From NCBI RefSeq assembly GCF_025362455.1, contig NZ_JANYGJ010000074.1, positions 1 through 12,693 on the forward strand: 12,693 nt of DNA. The letters run 5' to 3'. Positions 1-9,203 of the stretch are shown piece after piece. The position numbers were made by a program, and so were the translations under genes. Source of the DNA: Deinococcus sp. GTDB lineage: Bacteria > Deinococcota > Deinococci > Deinococcales > Deinococcaceae. The notes under the pieces are model-generated. The model was not told the origin of the DNA, ran no database searches, and saw nothing but the letters and a program-made list of their open reading frames with translations. The first letter of the stretch is position 1; every line of letters starts with the position of its first letter.

Positions 1-116
1 ACTCCGAATTACGCCACGGGGAAAACAGCCTCCCCGCGCCTCCATTCTGCGTCCTGCTCAGTCAAAACTACTCGCTCCGCTCGGTCATAAAAAGGGTCTT
101 TTTATGACATCTGCTC
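1..116 (-). repeat. 116-bp dispersed repeat element, copy A
   Basis: This stretch is the reverse complement of 7437-7552 with one difference (position 63 versus 7490). It contains an AT-rich hairpin at 84-108 (11-bp perfect stem GTCATAAAAAG, 3-nt loop) and a GC-rich hairpin at 17-36 (6-bp stem CGGGGA, 8-nt loop). Between them lies the CTCGCTCCGCTCG tract. The copy starts at base 1, so it may continue beyond the window. Its AT-rich end overlaps the last codons and stop of the hypothetical gene at 102-383. It encodes no protein. It is probably a small mobile or REP/MITE-like element that recurs in this genome, but its family cannot be named from sequence alone. Confidence 0.85.
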
Positions 117-383
117 TAGGCGGTAGACCGGCATCTGACTGGTGGCGTACAAAGAAGGTTCCGGCCTGAACAGATAGCGGAAGCGGCACCCGATCTCGTC
201 GGGTTCCAGAAAGAGGTAGCCTGCTGCAATTCCGGCGTTCACTTGATCGGGCGAGAGGCGCAGTCGTTCGCGGAAATGCTGCCGGTTTCCATCGTCCCAG
301 TGCAGGCCGAGATGAAGTGATCTTTCACCCGGTTCGTCACACGGTTCCAATCCGCCTTCACTGTCATACAGATCGTCATACAT
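102..383 (-). CDS. Small hypothetical protein, 3' end formed by the repeat
   Basis: This is a 93-residue ORF with no recognised family. The protein is acidic at the N-terminus and has an aromatic and charged central part (LRLSPDQVNAGIAAG, then FLEPDEIGCRFRYLF). It has no signal peptide, membrane segment or clear motif. The start is supported by a GGAG ribosome-binding site 8 nt before the ATG on the minus strand. Third codon positions are visibly less GC-rich than in glgP or topA, which suggests an accessory or acquired gene. The final codons (Glu-Gln-Met-Ser-stop) lie inside the 116-bp repeat, and the element supplies the TAA stop, so the native C-terminus may have been replaced. The good ribosome-binding site favours a real gene; the small size and lack of recognisable relatives limit certainty. 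Confidence 0.55.
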   Translation of the reverse strand: MYDDLYDSEGGLEPCDEPGERSLHLGLHWDDGNRQHFRERLRLSPDQVNAGIAAGYLFLEPDEIGCRFRYLFRPEPSLYATSQMPVYRLEQMS

Positions 384-615
384 CTATCATACTCCGAATT
401 TCGGCGGAATTCTGAGCGTCCGGCACGGTCATAGCTCAGTGTAGTGGCCAGGCTGGTCGGCGGCGCAGCAAAAAAGGCGACTCGAATGCCGCCCTCGGCA
501 TTACTCTCACCCGCGACAAGGTGCTGACGCGCTGGCGGCTGGGGAAGTGAGCGTTCAGGCGGGGGAGAGGCTGTAGCGCCCGGAGTGACAGCCAGGGCGT
601 GCCAGAATACACCGT

Positions 616-1500
616 ATGGAGTCCACGCCCACCTTACCTGTCCCAAGCACTCAGGCGGCTGGCTGGTGGTGGGCGGCGCTGGGCATGTTGTGTTTCAGCT
701 TCACGCTGCCTGCTACCCGCCTGGCCGTCCCCGAATTCGGCAGTTATCTGGTGGGCTTTGGCCGCTCGGCGCTGGCGGGCGTGCTGGCTCTGGCCCTGCT
801 GCTCATCCTGCGCGAAAAGGTGCCGGAGCGTCGCCACTGGCGGGGGCTGCTGATCGTCGCGGTCGGCACGGTGTTCGGCTTCTCCATCTTCACGGCCCTG
901 GCGCTGCGAACGGTGCCCGCCTCGCATGGGGCGGTCGTGGTGGGGCTGCTACCTGCCATGACCGCCATCGCCGCCGTGCTGCTGGCCCGCGAACGGCCCC
1001 GGCCCGTGTTCTGGTTGGTGTGTGCCCTGGGCGTGGTGGCGGTGCTGGTCTTCGCCGCAGTGCAGGGTGCCGGGCAGCTCTCGGCAGGCGACCTGTATAT
1101 GCTGCTGGCCGTCGTCCTGGCGGCAGCGGGGTACGCCGAGGGTGGACGGCTGGCCCGCGAGATGGGCGGCTGGCGGGTGGTGAGCTGGGCGCTGGCCTTC
1201 TCGCTGCCGGTCTCCATGCTGGCCACCTTTCTCTCGCCCTGGCCCGCGCATCTACCCTCGCTGACGGCGTGCCTGGCCTTCGGCTACGTGTCGCTGTTCA
1301 GCGTGTTTCTGGGCTTTTTCGCCTGGTACAAGGGCCTGGCGATGGGCGGCGTGGCCCGCGCCGGGCAGGTGCAACTGCTCCAGCCGGTACTGACGGTGCT
1401 GTGGTCGGCGCTGCTGCTGAATGAGCAGATCGGCGCGGCGACGGTGGTCGCGTCGCTGTTCGTGGTGGGCACCGCGCTGCTGAGCCGTCTGACGCGGTGA
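616..1500 (+). CDS. DMT-superfamily (EamA) membrane transporter
   Basis: This encodes a 294-residue integral membrane protein of the drug/metabolite transporter superfamily, which exports metabolites or drugs across the cytoplasmic membrane. About ten hydrophobic helices are visible, near residues 17-36, 43-66, 76-96, 103-124, 131-150, 158-173, 186-207, 213-235, 245-268 and 274-291. They form two EamA repeats of five helices each. The second repeat carries the typical segment ARAGQVQLLQPVLTVLWSAL followed by NEQIG near residues 248-273. Length is normal for the family. The ATG at 616 has no Shine-Dalgarno sequence. A weak -10-like CAGAAT (603-608) lies 7 nt upstream, so the mRNA may be leaderless. 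The gene converges on glgP with 64 bp between the two stop codons. The substrate cannot be deduced; paralogues in this family vary widely. Confidence 0.9.
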   Translation: MESTPTLPVPSTQAAGWWWAALGMLCFSFTLPATRLAVPEFGSYLVGFGRSALAGVLALALLLILREKVPERRHWRGLLIVAVGTVFGFSIFTALALRTVPASHGAVVVGLLPAMTAIAAVLLARERPRPVFWLVCALGVVAVLVFAAVQGAGQLSAGDLYMLLAVVLAAAGYAEGGRLAREMGGWRVVSWALAFSLPVSMLATFLSPWPAHLPSLTACLAFGYVSLFSVFLGFFAWYKGLAMGGVARAGQVQLLQPVLTVLWSALLLNEQIGAATVVASLFVVGTALLSRLTR

Positions 1501-1521
1501 GTGTTGAATTGGCGCCCCAGC

Positions 1522-1544
1522 AAAAGAGCGGCCATCTCAGCCGC
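1522..1544 (-). terminator. Weak candidate terminator for the phosphorylase gene
   Basis: A short GC stem (GCGGC at 1528-1532, GCCGC at 1540-1544) with a 7-nt loop is followed, on the minus strand, by TCTTTT (the A-run at 1522-1525 on the plus strand). It lies 21 bp past the phosphorylase stop, in the convergent gap with the transporter gene. The five-pair stem and short T-run make it a weak intrinsic terminator at best. Confidence 0.4.
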
Positions 1545-1564
1545 CCCTCCCCGTCAGTTTGCGC

Positions 1565-4102
1565 TCAGGCCCACTTGATCAGGCCCAGCTCAATCGGGTT
1601 GCTCAGGTCCGCCGAATACGGAATGGCCCGCACGCCGACGCTGTACATGCCGCTGTCGGCCAGGGGAATGCTGACCTCATAGTGACCGCTGCCGCCCGGT
1701 TTCATCGGCACGTGCAGGGTGTGCTCGCCGTGCCTGAGCACCGCCTCGATGCGGATTTCGCTCTCCGGAATGCCCGCCGGATTCACCTGGGCGCTGACCC
1801 GGACCTGCTCGCCCGGCTGCACGGTGGCCGGGAGCTGGGCGCTGGCGTGGAGCTGCACGTGCGGCCACTGCTGACGCACCCAGCCCTTCCAGCTTCCCAG
1901 GGCGCGGGCTTTTTCGAAGTTGGCCGCGCTGAGTTCGGCGCCGCGCTTCGAGAGCGGCAGGTAATACTGCTGCACGTAGTCGATGACCTGGCGCTGCATG
2001 GCGAATTCCGGACTCACCGTGATGATGGCCCGGCGCACCGTCTGGAGCCAGCCGTGATTCTGGCCCTGGGCGTCGCGGACGTGGTACAGCGGCACGATCT
2101 GGTCTTCCAGGGCCTCGTACATGCTGAAGCTGTCGGCGTCGTCCTGAATGTTCAGGTCGCTGTACTCGCGCTCCTCGCCGATGGGCCAGCCGTTGGTGGT
2201 GTCATAACCCTCGCGCCACCAGCCGTCGAGGATGCTGAAATTGGGCGCCCCGTTGAAACTCGCCTTCATGCCCGACGTGCCCGACGCCTCCAGCGGGCGG
2301 CGCGGGTTGTTGAGCCAGATGTCCACGCCCTGCACCAGATGGCGGGCCACGTCCATGTCGTAGTTTTCGAGAATCACGATCTTGCCCCGGAATTCGGGGT
2401 CGCGCGAGACCTTGTAGATTTCCTGAATAAAGGCCTTGCCGGGGTTGTCGGCGGGGTGCGCCTTGCCCGCGAACACGAACTGCACCGGGCGCTCCGGGTT
2501 GTTCACGATGCGGCTGAGGCGCTCGCGGTCACGGAACAGCAGCGTGGCGCGTTTGTAGGTCGCAAAGCGGCGGGCGAAGCCGATGGTCAGGGCCTCGGCG
2601 CTGAGGGCCTCACCGGCAGCCGAGACCTCGGCGGCGGGCGCCCCGGTGCGGCGAAGCTGCTCCTGCAAGCTGGAGCGCACAAAGCCGATCATCTCGACTT
2701 TCAGGGCGTGCTGGGTGTCGGCAAGCTGGGCGTCGGGAATGGTGCTGACCGCCTCCCACATCTGCTTGTCTTCCAGGCGTTCGGTCCAGTCGGCGGGCAG
2801 CACGGTGGAAAACAGATCGCGGTACTGCTGGGCCAGGAAGGTCAGGTTATGGGCGCCGTTGGTGACGTGCCCGATAGGTACCTCTTCGGGCGCGGCCCCC
2901 TCGTACAGGAAGTTCCACATGCCCCGGCTGACCTCGCCGTGGAGTTCAGATACCCCGTTGGCCATCCGCGACATCCGCAGCGCAAACACCGTCATGGAAA
3001 AGGCGGGCACCAGGCGGTTGTCCCAGTTCTGGATGTGCTCGGCCAGGTGGTACAGCTCGTCGCGGCTGGTGGCCAGTTGGGCGGGCCAATCGCCGATGTA
3101 GCGGTCCATCAGGTCGAAGGTGAAGGCGTCGTTGCCCGCCGCCACCGGGGTGTGGGTGGTAAACAGCGTGCTGCTGGCGGTGGCTTCCAGCGCGGTGCGG
3201 AAGTCCAGGCCGCCCGCCACGTACTCGCGCACCCGCTCCAGGCCCATCAATGCGGCGTGGCCCTCGTTCATGTGATACACGCTGGCCGGAATGTCGAGTG
3301 CCCGCAGCGCCCGGACGCCGCCGACGCCCAGCAGCACGTACTGCTGGATGCGCAGTTCCTGGTTGCCGCCGTACAGGCGGGCGGTGAGCTTGCGGTCGTC
3401 CTCCGAGTTCTCCGGCACGTTGCTGTCGAGCAGCAGCACCTGAATGCGCCCGATCAGCAGGCTCCAGACCTGCAAGGTAATCTCGCGCCCGGCGATCCGC
3501 ACGCTGACCTTGGCCTTCTCGCCGCTCTTGGTCAGGGCCGGGCGAACCGGCAGGGTGGTCAGGTTCAGCTCGTCGTAGGCTTCCTCCTGCCAGCCGTCCT
3601 TGCTCAGCAGTTGCCGGAAGTAGCCCTGGTGAAACAGCATCCCCACCGCCGTGAAGGGCAGGCCCAGGTCGGAGGCGGACTTGCAGTGGTCGCCTGCCAG
3701 CACGCCCAGGCCGCCGGAATAGATCGGCAGCGATTCGTGGAAGCCGTATTCCATGCTGAAGTAGGCCACCGGCAACACCCCGGCGGCGTTTTTGGCGGCC
3801 CAGACGTCGCCCCCGCCCCAGCGCCCCTTGTTCATGTAGGCGTCGAAATGCTCCAGCACCTCGGCGTACTGGGCCAGGTAGTCCGCGTCGGCGGCCAGCG
3901 CCTCCAGGCGGGCGGCGGAGGTTTCCAGCAGCGTCTGCACCGGGTTGTGCTGGAAGCGCTCCCAGTTGGCCGGATCGAGCTGCCGGTACAGGTTCTGGGC
4001 TTTGGGGGTCCAGGCCCAGTAGAGGTTGTAGGCGAGTTCTTCGAGCCGCACGAGGGCTGCGGGCAAGCGGGGCAAAACCGTGACGGTGCCGATGACGTTC
4101 AT
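1565..4102 (-). CDS. glgP: Alpha-glucan phosphorylase (GT35, DUF3417 type)
   Basis: This encodes an 845-residue cytoplasmic glycogen/maltodextrin phosphorylase, which uses inorganic phosphate to release glucose-1-phosphate from alpha-1,4-glucans. The N-terminus carries the DUF3417-like segment of the bacterial/archaeal subfamily (ELAYNLYWAWTPKAQNLYRQ, residues ~22-41). The pyridoxal-phosphate site reads EASGTSGMKASFNG, with the cofactor lysine at K613, followed by FSILDGWWREGYD. A beta-rich C-terminal region starts around residue 750. Length is normal for this long subfamily. The ATG at 4102 is 7 nt downstream of a TACACT -10 hexamer, which indicates a leaderless transcript. The gene diverges from topA and converges with the transporter, and no other glycogen gene lies nearby. 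The family is certain; preference for glycogen or maltodextrin is not readable. Confidence 0.96.
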   Translation of the reverse strand: MNVIGTVTVLPRLPAALVRLEELAYNLYWAWTPKAQNLYRQLDPANWERFQHNPVQTLLETSAARLEALAADADYLAQYAEVLEHFDAYMNKGRWGGGDVWAAKNAAGVLPVAYFSMEYGFHESLPIYSGGLGVLAGDHCKSASDLGLPFTAVGMLFHQGYFRQLLSKDGWQEEAYDELNLTTLPVRPALTKSGEKAKVSVRIAGREITLQVWSLLIGRIQVLLLDSNVPENSEDDRKLTARLYGGNQELRIQQYVLLGVGGVRALRALDIPASVYHMNEGHAALMGLERVREYVAGGLDFRTALEATASSTLFTTHTPVAAGNDAFTFDLMDRYIGDWPAQLATSRDELYHLAEHIQNWDNRLVPAFSMTVFALRMSRMANGVSELHGEVSRGMWNFLYEGAAPEEVPIGHVTNGAHNLTFLAQQYRDLFSTVLPADWTERLEDKQMWEAVSTIPDAQLADTQHALKVEMIGFVRSSLQEQLRRTGAPAAEVSAAGEALSAEALTIGFARRFATYKRATLLFRDRERLSRIVNNPERPVQFVFAGKAHPADNPGKAFIQEIYKVSRDPEFRGKIVILENYDMDVARHLVQGVDIWLNNPRRPLEASGTSGMKASFNGAPNFSILDGWWREGYDTTNGWPIGEEREYSDLNIQDDADSFSMYEALEDQIVPLYHVRDAQGQNHGWLQTVRRAIITVSPEFAMQRQVIDYVQQYYLPLSKRGAELSAANFEKARALGSWKGWVRQQWPHVQLHASAQLPATVQPGEQVRVSAQVNPAGIPESEIRIEAVLRHGEHTLHVPMKPGGSGHYEVSIPLADSGMYSVGVRAIPYSADLSNPIELGLIKWA

Positions 4103-4109
4103 GGTGTCA

Positions 4110-4115
4110 AGTGTA
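4110..4115 (-). promoter_or_regulatory. -10 hexamer TACACT of glgP (leaderless layout)
   Basis: On the minus strand TACACT fits the Deinococcus TANNNT -10 pattern and ends 7 nt before the glgP ATG, so transcription should begin at or next to the start codon. No convincing -35 hexamer is seen 16-18 nt upstream. There is no Shine-Dalgarno sequence, consistent with leaderless translation. Confidence 0.6.
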
Positions 4116-4237
4116 CACGATGGATTTCGGCGCCAAAGGAGCCGTCTAACGCAGTGACCCGGCCTGAGTGGCCCGACTGGTCGAGGCGGCGCCTGGCTGG
4201 GCTCACGGCGCTCATTTCAGCTCGGCCTTCGGGACGC

Positions 4238-4269
4238 TGTGACCGTTTTGTGACGCCCACGTGTAATAC
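4238..4269 (+). promoter_or_regulatory. Candidate topA promoter with tandem TGTGAC motifs
   Basis: A good -10 candidate, TAATAC, lies at 4264-4269, about 72 nt before the chosen topA start. Upstream, TGTGAC occurs twice in direct orientation (4238-4243 and 4249-4254), 11 bp apart, so both copies face the same side of the helix. The -35 region is poor, which would suit a promoter needing an activator. No binding protein can be assigned. Confidence 0.4.
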
Positions 4270-4341
4270 AGTGCAGCCATTCTCCGTCTGGTCAGTCCAC
4301 TGCCTCGCCTCATGCTCCCTGAGTTCCCCTGGAAAACGCCC

Positions 4342-7287
<2,946 letters not shown>

Positions 7288-7320
7288 GCCTAAGCCCACG
7301 GTGCCCGGTCCCGCCGCGCT

Positions 7321-7364
7321 GCACCTGACGGCGGTGTGGCCCGGCGGACGGCGCCGTCAGGTGC
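7321..7364 (+). terminator. GC-rich hairpin downstream of topA
   Basis: A 13-bp perfect inverted repeat (GCACCTGACGGCG at 7321-7333, complement at 7352-7364) encloses an 18-nt loop and begins 34 bp after the topA stop. Its position suits a transcription terminator or mRNA 3'-end stabiliser. No T-run follows the stem, so a classical intrinsic terminator is uncertain. Confidence 0.45.
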
Positions 7365-7436
7365 CTGGAGGGTGAACTGCTCGTGGACCTGGCGGGCGGG
7401 GCCTTCGTGCGGCTGTGAAGGGGAGGTCTGCGCTCT

Positions 7437-7552
7437 GAGCAGATGTCATAAAAAGACCCTTTTTATGACCGAGCGGAGCGAGTAGTTTTAACTGAGCAGG
7501 ACGCAGAATGGAGGCGCGGGGAGGCTGTTTTCCCCGTGGCGTAATTCGGAGT
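7437..7552 (+). repeat. 116-bp dispersed repeat element, copy B
   Basis: This is the complete second copy of the element at 1-116, in opposite orientation, 115/116 identical. The AT-rich hairpin is at 7445-7469 (11-bp stem, loop ACC) and the GC-rich hairpin at 7517-7536 (stem CGGGGA/TCCCCG). The copy is bracketed by GCTCTGAGC at 7432-7440 and again at 7556-7564, which looks like a 9-bp target-site duplication around an insert of about 115 bp. It carries no coding capacity, so movement would depend on an enzyme supplied elsewhere. The AT-rich stem-loop could also act as a bidirectional transcription stop behind topA. Confidence 0.85.
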
Positions 7553-7638
7553 ACTGCTCTGAGCGCGGCCTACAGCCTGATTCCGGCAGCGGCAAGTTGC
7601 ACGGCCCTCCGCTCCATTCCCGCACAGTCGGGAAGGCG

Positions 7639-7672
7639 GCGAGGTGGTGAGAGAGGCGAGGTGGCAAGAGAG
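7639..7672. repeat. 17-bp tandem duplication
   Basis: Two adjacent 17-bp units (7639-7655 and 7656-7672) both begin GCGAGGTGG and end AGAGAG, and they differ only at two central bases (TG versus CA). The repeat is non-coding, and 17 bp would shift any reading frame. No function is evident. Confidence 0.6.
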
Positions 7673-7927
7673 AGGCCCGGTACGTGCCGCTCTCGCCAGG
7701 ACGCCCGGTAGGTGCGTCGTCGTGAACGGACGCCCATCAGGACGCCACTCCTCCCGTTCTGCCCAGGAAGCGCCGCCTGCACGTCTGCCTCCGCACAGGG
7801 CCGTGCTTTCTCCCACTCCCGCCCTTGAAGCTTGGTGATGCACGCAAGTCTCTCATCTTCGTTGCTACGCCGACTTTCGCCGGATGTCTTTTTCCTTGAA
7901 CCGCGCTGGGAGAGCGTTTGCGCTACC

Positions 7928-7958
7928 CCTCTCCCAGCCTCTCCCGCAGGGGGAGAGG
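7928..7958. repeat. CCTCTCCC/GGGAGAGG hairpin repeat
   Basis: CCTCTCCC occurs at 7928-7935 and again at 7938-7945, followed after 5 nt by the complement GGGAGAGG at 7951-7958. The closest pair forms an 8-bp stem with a 5-nt loop, and the outer copy is an alternative partner. This layout resembles the intergenic REP-type palindromes found in many GC-rich bacterial genomes. Confidence 0.55.
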
Positions 7959-8128
7959 AGCCAACAACGCTGTGTTCATCGGTGTCGCTAAGTTTATGAG
8001 AGAGATACGTGCAGCACTGAGCGCCCTTGGTCAGAGCGGCCCTCGCCTTGCCTGACCGCCTGATCGGACTGAACCCGTAGTTCGTACCAGATTCAATTGA
8101 AGTCCATATTACACTGTGTTGCTGAGCG

Positions 8129-8146
8129 GGTGAATACAAGTTCACC
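8129..8146. promoter_or_regulatory. 18-bp palindrome, candidate operator
   Basis: GGTGAA and TTCACC form a perfect 6-bp inverted repeat with a 6-bp spacer (TACAAG). It lies about 143 bp upstream of the MerR/B12 regulator start. Two further 8-bp palindromes TCAATTGA occur at 8093-8100 and 8240-8247, one on each side. Their size and position suit operator sites for a dimeric or tetrameric regulator such as CarH or a CRP-type protein. The 8-bp gap between GTGA and TCAC is wider than in a classical CRP site. Binding is an inference. Confidence 0.35.
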
Positions 8147-8252
8147 GGAACGGGTAGCAAAAGAGTTGATGTGGAGCGGTTTGCACCCGCCGAGCATCCG
8201 CCAGGCCGTGTCAGAACGGCCCGCTGGGTGTTCAGCTTGTCAATTGATACGG

Positions 8253-8281
8253 TTTTCAGGCTTGCCCGTGTGGCTTAATGG
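8253..8281 (+). promoter_or_regulatory. Weak candidate promoter of the regulator operon
   Basis: TTTTCA (8253-8258) and TAATGG (8276-8281) are separated by 17 bp, and the -10-like hexamer ends 7 nt before the ATG at 8289, as for glgP and the gene at 11918. No Shine-Dalgarno sequence precedes that ATG. The final base of the hexamer departs from TANNNT, so the call is tentative. The TCAATTGA palindrome at 8240-8247 lies just upstream. Confidence 0.3.
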
Positions 8282-8288
8282 CCGACAG

Positions 8289-9203
8289 ATGAGTCTTCTG
8301 GCCGATTCAACCGGACTGTTCACCGCCAGCGAGGTGGAGGCGCGCAGCGGCGTGCTGGCCACGACCCTGCGGCAGTGGGAGCGGCGTTACGGCCTGCCCT
8401 CGCCCGTGCGCAATGCCAGCGGCTACCGGCTGTATTCCCACAGCGACCTGGCGCTGATCGAGTTCATGTGCCGCCAGCTTCAGGCCGGGGTGCCTGCCAG
8501 CCGCGCCGCCGAGCTGGCCCGCGCTCACCTGGCGCTGCCCGTCGCGCCGACGCTGAGGGCGCCCAGCGACGCGTCACTGCTGGAACTGGTCGAGGCCCTG
8601 ATGAAAGCCGACGACGAGCGGGCCGGACAACTGCTGGCTGAGGCCCACGCCCGCATGAGCACCGAAGCCGTGCTGATGGATCTGGTGCAACCGGCGCTGG
8701 TCGTCATCGGGGAGCGGTGGATACGCGGTGAGATCACCATCGCCCACGAGCACCACGCCACGGCGTACCTGCGCGCACGGGTCAGCAGCCTGCTCGACGC
8801 GGCAGGCAGCAACGCCCGCTTCGGGCCGCTGGTGGTGGCTGCCGGTGGGCCGCAGGAGCACCACGAGATCGGGCTGCTGATGCTGTGCGTGGTGCTGCGG
8901 CGCCTGGGGGTGCAGGTGCGCTATCTGGGCATCAACACGCCGCTCGGCGATCTGGGCGTGTACGCCCGCAGCGTGGGTGCCCAGGCCATTTTGCTCAGCG
9001 TCAATACCCGGACCTCGCTCGACGCCGCGCTTGAGCAGCGCCTGGACCTGTCAGGCCCGGAGTTGACGCCCCTGCCGGTGTTCGTGGGCGGCAGCATTCT
9101 CAACACCGACCCGACGCTGGCCGCCGGGCTGGGTCAGTGGGCCGGACCCGACGCGGTGCAGGCCGCCGAGATGATCGTGGCCGCGCTGGAGGTGCGGGCG
9201 TGA
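8289..9203 (+). CDS. CarH/LitR-like MerR regulator with B12-binding domain
   Basis: This encodes a 304-residue transcription factor. Residues ~9-75 form a MerR-type winged helix (LFTASEVEARSGV, TLRQWERRYGLPSP). Residues ~95-175 match the helical cobalamin-capping domain, and ~178-302 the B12-binding Rossmann domain. It keeps the CarH signature W-x9-EH exactly (W144, E154, H155) and the E-x-H-x-x-G motif (E190, H192, G195), where the histidine would be the lower cobalt ligand. Known CarH/LitR proteins bind adenosylcobalamin, repress their own and carotenoid promoters in the dark, and release DNA when light breaks the Co-C bond. I chose the ATG at 8289 over an upstream in-frame extension because it starts just before the MerR fold. 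The stop overlaps the next gene by 4 nt. The role as a photoreceptor is inferred from the motifs. Confidence 0.9.
   Translation: MSLLADSTGLFTASEVEARSGVLATTLRQWERRYGLPSPVRNASGYRLYSHSDLALIEFMCRQLQAGVPASRAAELARAHLALPVAPTLRAPSDASLLELVEALMKADDERAGQLLAEAHARMSTEAVLMDLVQPALVVIGERWIRGEITIAHEHHATAYLRARVSSLLDAAGSNARFGPLVVAAGGPQEHHEIGLLMLCVVLRRLGVQVRYLGINTPLGDLGVYARSVGAQAILLSVNTRTSLDAALEQRLDLSGPELTPLPVFVGGSILNTDPTLAAGLGQWAGPDAVQAAEMIVAALEVRA

Larger units (their letters stand above)
7553..8288. other. Gene-free, repeat-rich spacer and carH-like leader
   Basis: These ~735 bp hold no convincing gene. A minus-strand open frame exists (7570-8160), but its translation is low-complexity and arginine/serine-rich with no domain, and it lacks a ribosome-binding site. 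The first part (to ~7960) contains a 17-bp tandem duplication, a repeated GCCCGGTANGTGC motif (7675-7687 and 7703-7715) and a CCTCTCCC hairpin. The second part (~8060-8288) is richer in AT and contains palindromes that may be operators for the regulator gene at 8289. Confidence 0.6.

Noticed and set aside
421..500. tRNA-like string ATAGCTCAGTGTAG with a later ACTCGAAT
   Set aside because: No acceptor stem, anticodon arm or proper T-arm can be folded around it.
7570..8160. 196-codon minus-strand open frame in the spacer before the B12 regulator
   Set aside because: No ribosome-binding site, no domain, and a repeat-derived amino-acid composition. The stretch is better explained as intergenic repeats and regulator leader.
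8097..8288. N-terminal extension of the B12 regulator by 64 codons
   Set aside because: The extension is unlike MerR proteins, which begin just before the winged helix, and it would cover the palindromic leader. The ATG at 8289 fits the family.
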